Shown piece after piece: positions 6,215 through 13,677 of a stretch of DNA of 33,245 nucleotides. Every line of letters starts with the position of its first letter. The first letter of the stretch is position 1. The DNA comes from a virus, in the IMG/VR virus record IMGVR_UViG_3300033153_004268, positions 1 through 33,245 of that record. One strand, 5' to 3'. The notes beneath the pieces are model-generated. The model was not told where the DNA came from. It saw only the letters and a program-made list of their open reading frames with translations, and ran no database searches. The translations under genes and the position numbers were made by a program.

Positions 6215-7332
6215 ATCATGCCCGTTTATCACCGAGTTCTTCGGCAAGATGGTTAAGTTGTACAGCAAGTGTTGCTGAGTCAGAAAAATACGAAAACAAA
6301 GGTAACTCAGCTTCAATACTGGGTACAAACATTCATTACTTAGGTGAGCAATTACTTAAAGATGAAGTTATTGAAATTGGTCAAACGCACACTGAACAAG
6401 GTGTTGAGTTTATAGTTGACGCTGAAATGTTGAAATGTGCTGAAGAGTATTGTGATTACGTTAAGTCGTTCATTGATAAAGACAGTGTTGTTTTAATTGA
6501 AGAACAATTTGATCTAGGTTTTATATCTCCTAATCAATTTGGAACATCTGACGCAACAGTGCTTAACGATACACATCTTCATGTTATGGATTTAAAAACT
6601 GGTCATGGTATAGTTATGGCTGAACAAAATACTCAACTAATGTTATACGCTCTTGGTGCATTACATGAGCTTGAAGATATTTATGACATTGAGACTGTAA
6701 CTTTACATATTGTTCAAACTCGTGCTGGTCATGTTGACACTTGGGAACTGGATGTTAAGACTCTTAAGTTATTTGAAATGATTGCTCAGACACAAGCCAA
6801 AGCCATTATTGACGGTGACGTTGAGTTTAGCCCATCTGAAAAAGCTTGTAAATGGTGTGCGCACCAAACTAATTGTGAGTCACTTAAAACTCATGTTGAA
6901 GATACTGTAAAAGGCGCATTTGATAATATTGAAGATATTGATGGTCAAGCTGACTTAATCGATGTGGATCATATTAAAAAAATTCTTGACAACAAAGATT
7001 TAATAGTTAGTTTTATTAAGGCTGTTGAAGCTAGAAGTCTTGAGTTGATGGAAGCTGGTACTGAGATAGACGGTTACAAATTAGTTGAGTCTAAAACTAA
7101 TCGCAAATGGGCTGATGAAGAGGCTGTTGCTAAATACCTAAATCGTAAAATCCCAGCAGATACGTTATGGGTTAAGAAACTTATACCTATGACTAAGATT
7201 TTAAAGCTTAGACCTAATGATAAAAAGTTGGAGGCGATGTTGATTAAACCTGATGGTAAACCAGTTATTGCACCTATGAGTGATAAGCGTCCACCGATAA
7301 GCGGTGTTGCTGATGGATTTGAGGAGTGTTAA
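6211..7332 (+). CDS. DUF2800 family Cas4/RecB-like nuclease
   Basis: 373 residues. PD-(D/E)XK core: a helix with H42 (GTNIHYLGE), an acidic residue in GTSDAT (D114), DLK (127-129) and QLMLY (142-146). C17 plus the C-terminal C213-x2-C216-x5-C222 match the four cysteines that hold a 4Fe-4S cluster in Cas4/AddB-type nucleases. In this family such proteins probably act as an exonuclease in recombination or end processing; the partner here is likely the DUF2815 protein just downstream. The start overlaps the endonuclease stop (ATGA) behind AAAGGATAAATC. The stop lies inside a perfect 9-bp hairpin. Confidence 0.85.
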   Translation: MNHARLSPSSSARWLSCTASVAESEKYENKGNSASILGTNIHYLGEQLLKDEVIEIGQTHTEQGVEFIVDAEMLKCAEEYCDYVKSFIDKDSVVLIEEQFDLGFISPNQFGTSDATVLNDTHLHVMDLKTGHGIVMAEQNTQLMLYALGALHELEDIYDIETVTLHIVQTRAGHVDTWELDVKTLKLFEMIAQTQAKAIIDGDVEFSPSEKACKWCAHQTNCESLKTHVEDTVKGAFDNIEDIDGQADLIDVDHIKKILDNKDLIVSFIKAVEARSLELMEAGTEIDGYKLVESKTNRKWADEEAVAKYLNRKIPADTLWVKKLIPMTKILKLRPNDKKLEAMLIKPDGKPVIAPMSDKRPPISGVADGFEEC

Positions 7333-7343
7333 GATAACACTCC
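7323..7343 (+). other. Perfect hairpin enclosing the DUF2800 stop codon
   Basis: GGAGTGTTA, loop AGA, TAACACTCC: a 9-bp perfect stem that includes the TAA stop of the DUF2800 gene. There is no T run behind it. It resembles the other gene-end hairpins at 5263, 8280, 23805 and 32023. Confidence 0.6.
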
Positions 7344-7404
7344 AACATGCGTTGGCTGAAATGTCTTCTAAAAACTAAAAATAAAATGCTACAAGGATAA
7401 AATC

Positions 7405-7917
7405 ATGGCAAACATTAAAATTCCAAACGCTCGTCTGAGCTTCCCAAGTCTATTCAAAAAATCTGAGTTCAACGGTGTTGAAGGTAAATACGAGGGTACA
7501 TTATTATTCCCTAAGTCTGACACAAAAACTTATGACGCTATTATGGCGGCTATTGAGAAATGTAAAAAAGATAACAAACTTAAAGTTGGTGCTGATAAAA
7601 CATTTATTAAAGATGGTGATGATATTGAGTATGATGGTTATGCTGGTATGTGGGCTGTTAAAGCTTCTAACGGTAAACGTCCAACTGTGATCAATCGTGA
7701 TAAAACTCCTCTTGTAGAAGAAGATGAAGTTGTATATGCTGGTTGTTATGTTAATGCAATTATTGAACCATGGGGTCAAAACAACACATATGGTAAACGT
7801 ATCAATGCTAATCTGCTTGGTGTTCAGTTCGTTAAAGATGGTGAGCCATTCGGTGATGGTGGTAAAGTTGCTGACGCTGATGAGTTCGATGAAGTTGAAG
7901 AAGATGAGGAATATTAA
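7405..7917 (+). CDS. DUF2815 family ssDNA-binding protein
   Basis: 170 residues. It begins with the family-typical run of a short beta strand and SFPSLFKKSEFNGVEGKYEGT, has a beta-rich OB-fold-like middle (VVYAGCYVNAIIEPWG) and ends in a strongly acidic tail (DEFDEVEEDEEY). The acidic tail is the usual partner-binding tip of phage single-strand binding proteins. The role, coating ssDNA in replication or recombination, is inferred from the family and from its place after the DUF2800 nuclease. Start from ACAAGGATAAAATCATG. The MazG-like gene follows two bases after the stop. Confidence 0.85.
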   Translation: MANIKIPNARLSFPSLFKKSEFNGVEGKYEGTLLFPKSDTKTYDAIMAAIEKCKKDNKLKVGADKTFIKDGDDIEYDGYAGMWAVKASNGKRPTVINRDKTPLVEEDEVVYAGCYVNAIIEPWGQNNTYGKRINANLLGVQFVKDGEPFGDGGKVADADEFDEVEEDEEY

Positions 7918-7919
7918 TT

Positions 7920-8273
7920 ATGAAGATAATACATAGTGAAATGGTGACCGCTTTAGCTAAAAGCGGTCAAGTGATTGCCGATGAGATAACTGGTGTCGAC
8001 ATGCACTTGTTGCATATGGCTGTTGGTGTTTCGGGAGAAGCCGGTGAACTTATAGACGCTATTAAAAAAGCTGTGATTTATCGTAAACCACTTGACCGTG
8101 AAAATGTTATTGAGGAACTCGGAGATTTAGAGTTTTACATGGAGGGTTTAAGACAAGGGTTGGATATAACTCGTGAAGAAACTCTCGACGCAAATATTGC
8201 TAAACTTGGTAAACGTTACCAAGATGGTTATAGTGATAAAGCGGCTCACGATAGAGCCGATAAAAATAGCTAG
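7920..8273 (+). CDS. mazG: MazG-like nucleotide pyrophosphohydrolase
   Basis: 117 residues with the MazG/all-alpha NTP pyrophosphohydrolase signature: GEAGELID (E40 and E43) and EELGDLEFY (E66, D69), which bind the magnesium ions needed to release pyrophosphate from nucleotides. The length fits a single-domain phage MazG. In phages it is thought to clean or rebalance the nucleotide pool or alter host alarmone signalling; the substrate cannot be read here. It follows the DUF2815 gene by two bases in one operon. A 10-bp perfect hairpin lies a few bases after its stop. Confidence 0.85.
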   Translation: MKIIHSEMVTALAKSGQVIADEITGVDMHLLHMAVGVSGEAGELIDAIKKAVIYRKPLDRENVIEELGDLEFYMEGLRQGLDITREETLDANIAKLGKRYQDGYSDKAAHDRADKNS

Positions 8274-8279
8274 TTGCTA

Positions 8280-8305
8280 GATACGCTGATTATTTTCAGC
8301 GTATC
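8280..8305 (+). other. Perfect hairpin after the MazG gene
   Basis: GATACGCTGA, loop TTATTT, TCAGCGTATC: a 10-bp perfect stem beginning 6 bases after the TAG. There is no T run behind it (AATGGAGC). It is one of a set of gene-end hairpins in this genome. Confidence 0.6.
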
Positions 8306-8358
8306 AATGGAGCTAACTCCTAAAATAAAGAAAAATCGCATAGCGTAAAGGATATAAA

Positions 8359-8526
8359 ATGGATGAAGTTATTTTAACCCATGAAAATTTAAGAATGTTA
8401 CTTGAATTGGTGGAAGATAAACGAAAATTACTTGGTCAAGGTGTTTATCCACCAGCTAAAGTTGACGATAAACTAGAAGACTTATATGAAAAGTTAATGG
8501 ACATAGCTTTTATGGGAGATAAATAA
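8359..8526 (+). CDS. 55-aa hypothetical protein
   Basis: ATG at 8359 behind TAAAGGATATAAA, TAA at 8524-8526 overlapping the polymerase start (TAATG). The product is a small helical, charged protein (LRMLLELVEDKRKLLGQG, DKLEDLYEKLMDIAF). The overlap with the polymerase gene and the good ribosome-binding site argue that it is real. No family is recognised. Confidence 0.65.
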   Translation: MDEVILTHENLRMLLELVEDKRKLLGQGVYPPAKVDDKLEDLYEKLMDIAFMGDK

Positions 8527-9623
8527 TGAAAAAGTTAATCTGCCTAGATATAGAAGTCTTACCCAATTACTTTCTCATAGTCATTAAAGGTTTACAGTCA
8601 GGTAAATATCTTAAGATGGATATGTACGGGGCTGGTAGTAAACTTACTAAGGAACAAAGAAGTAAATTAAATCATATGCTCTCAAGATACACATCGTTTG
8701 GTTTCAACTCTATTAAGTATGACATGCCACAAATTAATTACGCTTTGAGTGGTGCAACATGTCAAGAGCTTTATGAGAACTCTGTAAAGATTATAGAGAA
8801 AAACCAACCTGATTGGATGACTTATCGCAACTTGAATATTGAGCCAAGACATTACGACCATTTTGATGTTAGTGAACCCGCACCAGCTGTAATGATCTCA
8901 TTAAAAAATTATGGTACTCGTGTTGGTTCTAAGAAGCTGCAAGAGTTTTATCTTGATCCACATCTTGCAATATCTGAAGAGCAAAAAGAAGGTCTTATAA
9001 AATATTGTGAGAATGATGTTGATGTTACAGTTGATTTATACAACGCTATTAAAGACCGCATTGAACTACGTGTTGAAATGGGTAAACAATATGGACTTGA
9101 CCTACGTTCTAAATCTGACGCACAAATAGCTGAAGTGGTTATTGCTTCTGAATTAAAGAAGAAAGGTGTAGTTGCTAAAAAACCTGAACTACATTCATCT
9201 TTTAAAGCTCACTACCAAGCACCTGACTATGTGCAGTTCAAAGATAAAAAACTTAATGAGCTAGTTGAGATGTTAGAAGATATTAAATTTGAAATAGCTT
9301 CTAATGGTGCTGTAACTATGCCAAAAATTTTAGCTAATCATAAAATTGTTATTGGTAATACAACATACAAGATGGGTATAGGTGGGCTACACTCACAAGA
9401 GAAGTCTATCAGTGTTGTGAGTGATGAAAATAATGTTATGCGTAACGCTGACTTTGACGCGTATTACCCATTTATCATTTTGAATCAAGGTTTATATCCT
9501 AAACACTTGGGTAAAAAGTTTTTAGATATTTATCGTACAATAGTTGAAACAAGAATATTTGCTAAGAAAGAAAGCCAAAGATTAGGTAAAGAGATTAAGA
9601 TGTTAACATTACTTTTAGATTAA
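8526..9623 (+). CDS. Family A DNA polymerase, N-terminal half (exonuclease and start of palm)
   Basis: 365 residues. The 3'-5' exonuclease domain shows motif I (CLDIEVLPN, D8 and E10), motif II (SFGFNSIKYDMP) and motif III (YCENDVDVT, about 160-168). The polymerase part begins before motif A (ADFDAYYPF, about 308-316) and runs through RTIVETRIFAKKESQRLGKEIK. It then stops after seven residues (MLTLLLD) that align with the HNH-AP2 endonuclease rather than with polymerases. Motif B and motif C are missing here and lie in the next frame (9779-10591). The gene is therefore split by an inserted, decayed endonuclease element. Whether the two chains assemble into an active enzyme is unknown. Start overlaps the preceding stop (TAATG). 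Confidence 0.88.
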   Translation: MKKLICLDIEVLPNYFLIVIKGLQSGKYLKMDMYGAGSKLTKEQRSKLNHMLSRYTSFGFNSIKYDMPQINYALSGATCQELYENSVKIIEKNQPDWMTYRNLNIEPRHYDHFDVSEPAPAVMISLKNYGTRVGSKKLQEFYLDPHLAISEEQKEGLIKYCENDVDVTVDLYNAIKDRIELRVEMGKQYGLDLRSKSDAQIAEVVIASELKKKGVVAKKPELHSSFKAHYQAPDYVQFKDKKLNELVEMLEDIKFEIASNGAVTMPKILANHKIVIGNTTYKMGIGGLHSQEKSISVVSDENNVMRNADFDAYYPFIILNQGLYPKHLGKKFLDIYRTIVETRIFAKKESQRLGKEIKMLTLLLD

Positions 9624-9819
9624 CACTACTGGTCATAAAGGTATAACTAAGCAGAGTGCTAAATTTTTAGTTAGAAAAACCATTGATGGTAAGCGTGTTT
9701 ATTTAGGTAATACAAAAACCTTAGAGGACGCCATAACTTTATATGACAGTGGTATTAAAAAGAAAAAGGATATGAACAATGAAAGAGATGAATCAGGAAG
9801 ATATACTTCAAAAAATTAA
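9600..9819 (+). pseudogene. Decayed HNH/AP2 endonuclease remnant splitting the polymerase gene
   Basis: The frame after polymerase residue K358 reads MLTLLLD, matching NMTLPLD of the intact endonuclease at 5714-6214. After one extra base at 9620/9621 the frame continues NTTGHKGITKQSAKFLVRK, then GKRVYLGNTKTLEDAI, which matches the AP2 domain (NTSGVIGV ... INLGSFTKFSEAV), and ends at TAA 9817-9819. The HNH catalytic part is absent, so only the AP2 tail remains. Removing 9600-9820 (221 bases) would rejoin the polymerase in frame as GKEIK-ELEIKK. It is too short and lacks structure for a group I intron. Confidence 0.8.
9763..9770 (+). promoter_or_regulatory. Ribosome-binding site for the polymerase C-terminal half, within the remnant
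   Basis: AAAAAGGA lies 8 bases before the ATG at 9779 and is part of the endonuclease remnant. It matches the usual ribosome-binding site of this genome and explains how the second polymerase half can be made as a separate chain. A second ATG at 9772 would only give a 15-residue peptide in the remnant frame. Confidence 0.6.
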
Positions 9820-10591
9820 AGAGCTTGAAATAAAGAAAGCCGCTTACGATGTTGAAAATGCTGGTAAGAAAATCCAGATTAATGGGTCATTCGGTAAGTT
9901 TGGTTCAAAATATTCTAAACTCTACTCACCTAATATGTTATTGGCTACAACGATTACGGGTCAACTCACACTGCTTATGTTGATAGAACAAATGGAGTTG
10001 CACAATATTCCCGTTGTATCTGCCAACACGGATGGTCTTGAATATTTTTGTCCTCGTGATAAAATTGATTTAGCTGAGACAATTATATTTGACTTAGAAC
10101 TTATAACTGGTTTCAATATGGAACACGGTGAGTATAAAGCTTTACATGCAAAAGATGTAAATAACTACGTTGCTGTTTATGACGGGTATGTTAAGTCAAA
10201 AGGTATCTATGCTGAGACAACCTTGAGTAAGGGTCGCTCAACCCCTATAGTTTATGAAGCTATTAGAAAGTATTTGCTTGATGGTGCTCGTATTGATTAT
10301 ACGATAGGTGCGTGTATGGATATTAACCAATTTGTATCTGCTAGAACTGTTAAGAGTGGTGGTGTTTACAAGGGTGAGTATCTTGGTAAGATGGTCAGAT
10401 GGTACTACGCTAAAGATGGTGACAAAATTACGTATAGTAATAATGGAAACCTTGTACCAAAAACTGCTGAAGGAAATGGTGTTAGACCAATGATGGATTT
10501 AACTGATGATATACCAAAAGATTTAGATTACGAGTGGTATATAAATGAAGCTGTGTCAAAATTAAAAGACTTGGGAGTTGATTATGAATAA
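9779..10591 (+). CDS. Family A DNA polymerase, C-terminal half (motifs B and C)
   Basis: 270 residues. After a short new N-terminus (MKEMNQEDILQKIK) it carries the region around motif B (KIQINGSFGKFGSKYSKLY, 31-49, then the conserved GQLTLL) and motif C (SANTDGLEYF, 81-90, catalytic D85), followed by the C-terminal palm/thumb region of phage PolA-type enzymes. Together with the frame at 8526-9623 it makes up one ordinary phage family A polymerase of about 620 residues. It is in the +2 frame relative to the first half and has its own ribosome-binding site. The stop overlaps the methyltransferase start. Confidence 0.88.
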   Translation: MKEMNQEDILQKIKELEIKKAAYDVENAGKKIQINGSFGKFGSKYSKLYSPNMLLATTITGQLTLLMLIEQMELHNIPVVSANTDGLEYFCPRDKIDLAETIIFDLELITGFNMEHGEYKALHAKDVNNYVAVYDGYVKSKGIYAETTLSKGRSTPIVYEAIRKYLLDGARIDYTIGACMDINQFVSARTVKSGGVYKGEYLGKMVRWYYAKDGDKITYSNNGNLVPKTAEGNGVRPMMDLTDDIPKDLDYEWYINEAVSKLKDLGVDYE

Positions 10592-11096
10592 CGTTCACTT
10601 TAGTAGTAAAAACCAAGCGTGGTCAACACCTCAAGATTTTTTTGATAAGTTGGATAAAGAATTTAACTTTACGCTAGATCCTTGTTGTTCAGTTGAAACA
10701 GCCAAATGCTCAAAGTTTTATACTGAAAGTGATGATGGTCTGTCTAAAGACTGGTCATCTGAGGTGGTATTTATGAATCCTCCATATGGTAGAGAAATAG
10801 CTAAATGGATGGAAAAAGCTTATTTAGAATATTTAAAAGGGGCAACTGTTGTATGCCTTATACCTTCACGTACCGATACTAAGTATTGGCATGAACACAT
10901 ATTCCCACATTACTATAAAGGTGATGTAGAAGTTAGGTTTTTAAAGGGTCGCTTAACTTTTGGAACAGAGGACTACTGGACAGATATATGGGAATCTAAA
11001 TTTTTAAATGATAAGCCGAATACGCTATATAAAAAATATGGTAAAAAAAATACCGCACCATTTCCAAGTGCTGTAATCGTATATGGAGGTTTCTAA
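10584..11096 (+). CDS. Phage DNA N-6-adenine methyltransferase (Dam family)
   Basis: About 170 residues. It has the typical opening of phage Dam-type methyltransferases (WSTPQDFFDKLDKEFNFTLD, then CC and an acidic pair) and the catalytic NPPY (about 65-68), then a conserved LIPSRTDTKYWHEHI. It transfers a methyl group from S-adenosylmethionine to adenine; the target site is not readable from sequence. Such genes protect phage DNA from restriction or mark it. I chose the ATG at 10584, with GGGAG at 10573-10577 and an 8-base overlap with the polymerase stop. A TTG at 10578 in the same frame is a less likely start. The SNF2 gene begins right after its stop. Confidence 0.88.
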   Translation: MNNVHFSSKNQAWSTPQDFFDKLDKEFNFTLDPCCSVETAKCSKFYTESDDGLSKDWSSEVVFMNPPYGREIAKWMEKAYLEYLKGATVVCLIPSRTDTKYWHEHIFPHYYKGDVEVRFLKGRLTFGTEDYWTDIWESKFLNDKPNTLYKKYGKKNTAPFPSAVIVYGGF

Positions 11097-12443
11097 ATGG
11101 CAATAACAGATAAGCTTAAATATTCAGACTTACATGGGTATCAAAAAAGAGCTATACAATTTGTATTAGATGTTCCAAAATGTGCTTTATTCCTCGATAT
11201 GGGGCTCGGAAAATCAATTAGTGCTTTAACAGCTATAGAAGACTTGATGTATGATAGCTTCCAAGTCAATAAAGTTCTTATTATTGCACCCCTACGTGTT
11301 TGCAACACGGTTTTTGCACAAGAAGCTAAGAAGTGGGAACATACAAAAAACTTAACGTTCTCAAACTTAGCTGGTGGTAAACAAAACATAATGGTTGGCT
11401 TACAACGTAAAGCTGACATCTATATTATCAATAGAGAAAATGTTAAAGCCCTTGTTGAACATCTTGGTAAGAAGTGGGATTTTGATATGGTGGTTGTTGA
11501 TGAGAGTTCTTCATTCAAATCACCATCATCACAACGCTTCAAGGCTCTAAAGAAAATGTTACCTTTTATCAGTCGTATGGTTTTACTTACAGGTACACCA
11601 GCAAGTAATGGTTATGGTGATTTATACTCACAATTCTTTTTACTTGATGGTGGGTTTAGACTTGGTAGAACGCAAACAATGTTTAGAACTAGATACTTTG
11701 ATAAAGACTTCATGGGTTGGACGTATACGCTACGTGATGGTGCTGTTAAGCTCATACAAGACCAAATACAAGACTTAGTGTTATCAATGTCTGCTGATGA
11801 CTATCTTGAGCTTCCTGACTTTGTACCATCTGTATTAGGTAATGAGCTTGAAGGTGAGTTGCTAAGAAAATATCTAAAGTTTAAAAATGATATGATATTG
11901 GCTGTTAAGGGTGATAAAAAGATTACAGCTTTATCTGCTGCAACTTTGAGCAACAAGCTTTTACAGTTTTGTAGTGGGAACATGTATGGTGAAGATGGGA
12001 GCGTTCACCATATACACAATTTAAAGGTGGATACACTTAAGGAGATTATAGATGAAAATCCCAATGACAACATCCTCGTTGCATACAACTACAAGCATGA
12101 GCTTAATGCACTTACAAGCAACTTCCCTAGTGCGGTCGTACTTGACAAGAAGGGTGAAGCGGTCACGGCTTGGAATAAAGGCGAGATTAAGCTTCTTCTC
12201 GCACACCCAGCTAGTGCTGGTCACGGGCTCAACTTACAAGATGGCGGAAGTCTTATTGTATGGTATGGGTTTACATGGTCACTTGAGCTATATCAACAAT
12301 TCAATGCCCGTTTACACCGTCAAGGGCAAACCAAAAAAGTCCGTGCTATGCACATCACTGTGGGAGACATTGAACATGACCTAATGACAGCGTTAGCTAA
12401 GAAGGATATTGTTCAATCTGAATTATTGGAGGTATTAAAATGA
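11097..12443 (+). CDS. SNF2-type DEAD/DEAH helicase
   Basis: 448 residues, full-length for phage SNF2-like proteins. Helicase motifs in order: Walker A (DMGLGKSI, 34-41), motif Ia (LIIAPLRV), Walker B (VVVDESSS, DESS 135-138), motif III (LTGTP, 164-168), motif V (SAGHGLNLQDGG) and motif VI (QQFNARLHRQGQ, about 400-411). It is an ATP-driven dsDNA translocase or remodeller. In phages, proteins of this type appear beside DUF2800, DUF2815, PolA and VRR-NUC genes and probably act in replication or recombination. It starts directly after the methyltransferase stop and ends in an ATGA overlap with the next small gene. Confidence 0.9.
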   Translation: MAITDKLKYSDLHGYQKRAIQFVLDVPKCALFLDMGLGKSISALTAIEDLMYDSFQVNKVLIIAPLRVCNTVFAQEAKKWEHTKNLTFSNLAGGKQNIMVGLQRKADIYIINRENVKALVEHLGKKWDFDMVVVDESSSFKSPSSQRFKALKKMLPFISRMVLLTGTPASNGYGDLYSQFFLLDGGFRLGRTQTMFRTRYFDKDFMGWTYTLRDGAVKLIQDQIQDLVLSMSADDYLELPDFVPSVLGNELEGELLRKYLKFKNDMILAVKGDKKITALSAATLSNKLLQFCSGNMYGEDGSVHHIHNLKVDTLKEIIDENPNDNILVAYNYKHELNALTSNFPSAVVLDKKGEAVTAWNKGEIKLLLAHPASAGHGLNLQDGGSLIVWYGFTWSLELYQQFNARLHRQGQTKKVRAMHITVGDIEHDLMTALAKKDIVQSELLEVLK

Positions 12444-12556
12444 AATATTTTGCATGTATTTTTACTGATGGTAGAAATAAAGTTTTTAAAACAGATAGTC
12501 TGACAGAACTTATGGAATGGTATGCTGATAACAGATTAGACGAAAGACTAACTTAA
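12440..12556 (+). CDS. 38-aa hypothetical protein
   Basis: Starts in an ATGA overlap with the SNF2 stop, with GGAGG just upstream (12428-12432), and ends TAA at 12554-12556. A short beta hairpin-like start (KYFACIFTDGRNKVFKTDS) is followed by a helix (LTELMEWYADNRLDERL). No family is recognised. The overlap and the ribosome-binding site make it likely to be translated. Confidence 0.5.
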   Translation: MKYFACIFTDGRNKVFKTDSLTELMEWYADNRLDERLT

Positions 12557-12579
12557 GTAAACTAAAGGTATAATTTATT

Positions 12580-12855
12580 ATGAAGAAAATCGCAGAGAAA
12601 GTTATACAAAAAGAGATATTGGATTACCTCAAAGCTGAAGGTTACTATGTTATTAAAGTTATAGTAGGTAATGTTGCTGGTATACCTGATATTTTATTTT
12701 GTAAAGATGGAAAGTTTTGTGCCGTAGAAGTAAAAGCTACTGGTAAAAAGAAACAAGTAACTGAGTTGCAGAAATTGCATATAGAAATGATACATGCAAG
12801 TGGTGGTAAAGCTATTGTCGCTGATTGCTTGTATGACGTAATGGAGGAGTTTTAG
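12580..12855 (+). CDS. VRR-NUC domain nuclease
   Basis: 91 residues, a stand-alone phage VRR-NUC domain. PD-(D/E)XK residues: an N-terminal helix with E13, then GIPDILF (P36, D37), AVEVKA (E50, K52) and the following ELQKLHIEMI helix, then GGKAIVAD. Stand-alone VRR-NUC proteins of phages are metal-dependent endonucleases thought to cut branched or forked DNA in replication and recombination. It lies downstream of the SNF2 gene, an association common in phage replication modules. Start behind AAAGGTATAATTT. The next gene begins after one base. Confidence 0.9.
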   Translation: MKKIAEKVIQKEILDYLKAEGYYVIKVIVGNVAGIPDILFCKDGKFCAVEVKATGKKKQVTELQKLHIEMIHASGGKAIVADCLYDVMEEF

Positions 12856-12856
12856 G

Positions 12857-13123
12857 ATGGCAAAGACTAACATAGCTACAGAGAGTTTAGAAGCCATAAT
12901 GAAAGATGCGTTGATGGTGGAAGTTAAATCACATTTGCTGAAGATGATTGATAATGATTTAGAGAAAATAGCGAGAGATGCAGTTCAAAGATTTTTAGAA
13001 TTTGAAATACACCAACAGCTGAATGCCGCGTCTATGATGGATGAAATTTATTTTAGTTTTGTAAACAATATTACTAAAACAGTAATTGAAACTAAAGTGA
13101 TTAAGGAGAAAGACAATGGGTGA
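12857..13123 (+). CDS. 88-aa helical hypothetical protein
   Basis: Starts one base after the VRR-NUC stop, with GGAGG (12842-12846) as ribosome-binding site inside the preceding gene. The protein is helical throughout and charged (LLKMIDNDLEKIARDAVQRFLEFEI) and probably oligomeric. No family recognised. Its end overlaps the next gene. Confidence 0.6.
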   Translation: MAKTNIATESLEAIMKDALMVEVKSHLLKMIDNDLEKIARDAVQRFLEFEIHQQLNAASMMDEIYFSFVNNITKTVIETKVIKEKDNG

Positions 13124-13268
13124 AAAAAAGATAGTTGAGAAACATATAACAGTTGATGAGCCAATCTTTGATAAGCTCAATTTAATATGTAAAAAAGAAA
13201 ACCGTAGTAAACGTGCCGTAGTTACACGGTTAATTAATAAAGCTTTTGAGGAGATGAAAAATGGTTAA
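13116..13268 (+). CDS. 50-aa candidate ribbon-helix-helix protein
   Basis: ATG at 13116 behind AAGGAGAAAG, overlapping the previous gene by 8 bases; TAA at 13266-13268 overlaps the next. A short beta strand (EKHITVDEPIF) is followed by two helices (DKLNLICKKENR and SKRAVVTRLINKAFEEM). This is the layout of CopG/Arc-type ribbon-helix-helix DNA-binding proteins. That makes it a candidate transcriptional regulator; its operator is unknown. Low certainty on the family, higher on the gene being real. Confidence 0.6.
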   Translation: MGEKKIVEKHITVDEPIFDKLNLICKKENRSKRAVVTRLINKAFEEMKNG

Positions 13269-13677
13269 TACTATATGTACTAATTGTAAAAAAGAACTAG
13301 TTTATGGTTCACGATTAAATATTGACAATAAGACAAAAACTTGGGAGTGTCCTGAATGTGACCATTGGTCTCCAAACATGATAGAACCAACAGCTGAAGA
13401 TAAAGCTTTTGAGGTTATTGAGCTTAAGCAAATGGCTAACCAAAAACACCCATTGCTTAATCCTGATTCAAAACATTATTCAATGGTCGATGGTGTTGAA
13501 GCTATTTCCCGTATGGAAGATATGTATCCAAAACATGAGTTAATGGTTTGGGCTAAGATTACAGCTATGAAATATCGTCTTCGTATTGGTAATAAAGATG
13601 ATGTTGCTAAAGAAGCTAAAAAGATTGAAACCTATGAGGCTTACTATGCGTATCTAAAAGAGTCTTTAAATGATTAA
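13261..13677 (+). CDS. Zinc-ribbon plus DUF3310-like protein
   Basis: 138 residues. The N-terminus is a zinc ribbon with CTNC (C6, C9) and CPEC (C30, C33). The C-terminal part (about 70-135) has DGVEAISRMEDMYPK, AKITAMKYRLRIG and DDVAKEAKKIETYEAYYAYL. This follows the DUF3310 pattern, found in phage proteins sometimes labelled nucleotide kinase without clear evidence. The fusion suggests nucleic-acid binding. It overlaps both neighbours (ATG inside the preceding gene's end; next ATG at 13670 before its stop). Confidence 0.75.
   Translation: MVNTICTNCKKELVYGSRLNIDNKTKTWECPECDHWSPNMIEPTAEDKAFEVIELKQMANQKHPLLNPDSKHYSMVDGVEAISRMEDMYPKHELMVWAKITAMKYRLRIGNKDDVAKEAKKIETYEAYYAYLKESLND

Noticed and set aside
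7504-7779. Antisense frame of 91 residues over the DUF2815 gene
   Set aside because: It is a shadow of a recognised gene, with no ribosome-binding site and low-complexity composition.
9600-9820. Group I intron or intein in the polymerase gene
   Set aside because: The interruption is about 221 bases, filled with AP2-like coding sequence, with no intron core seen. It contains stops in the polymerase frame, so it is not an intein.
12569-12574. TATAAT as a -10 promoter element
   Set aside because: It lies 5 bases before the VRR-NUC start codon, inside the ribosome-binding spacer, and has no -35 partner. A leaderless start is not indicated.
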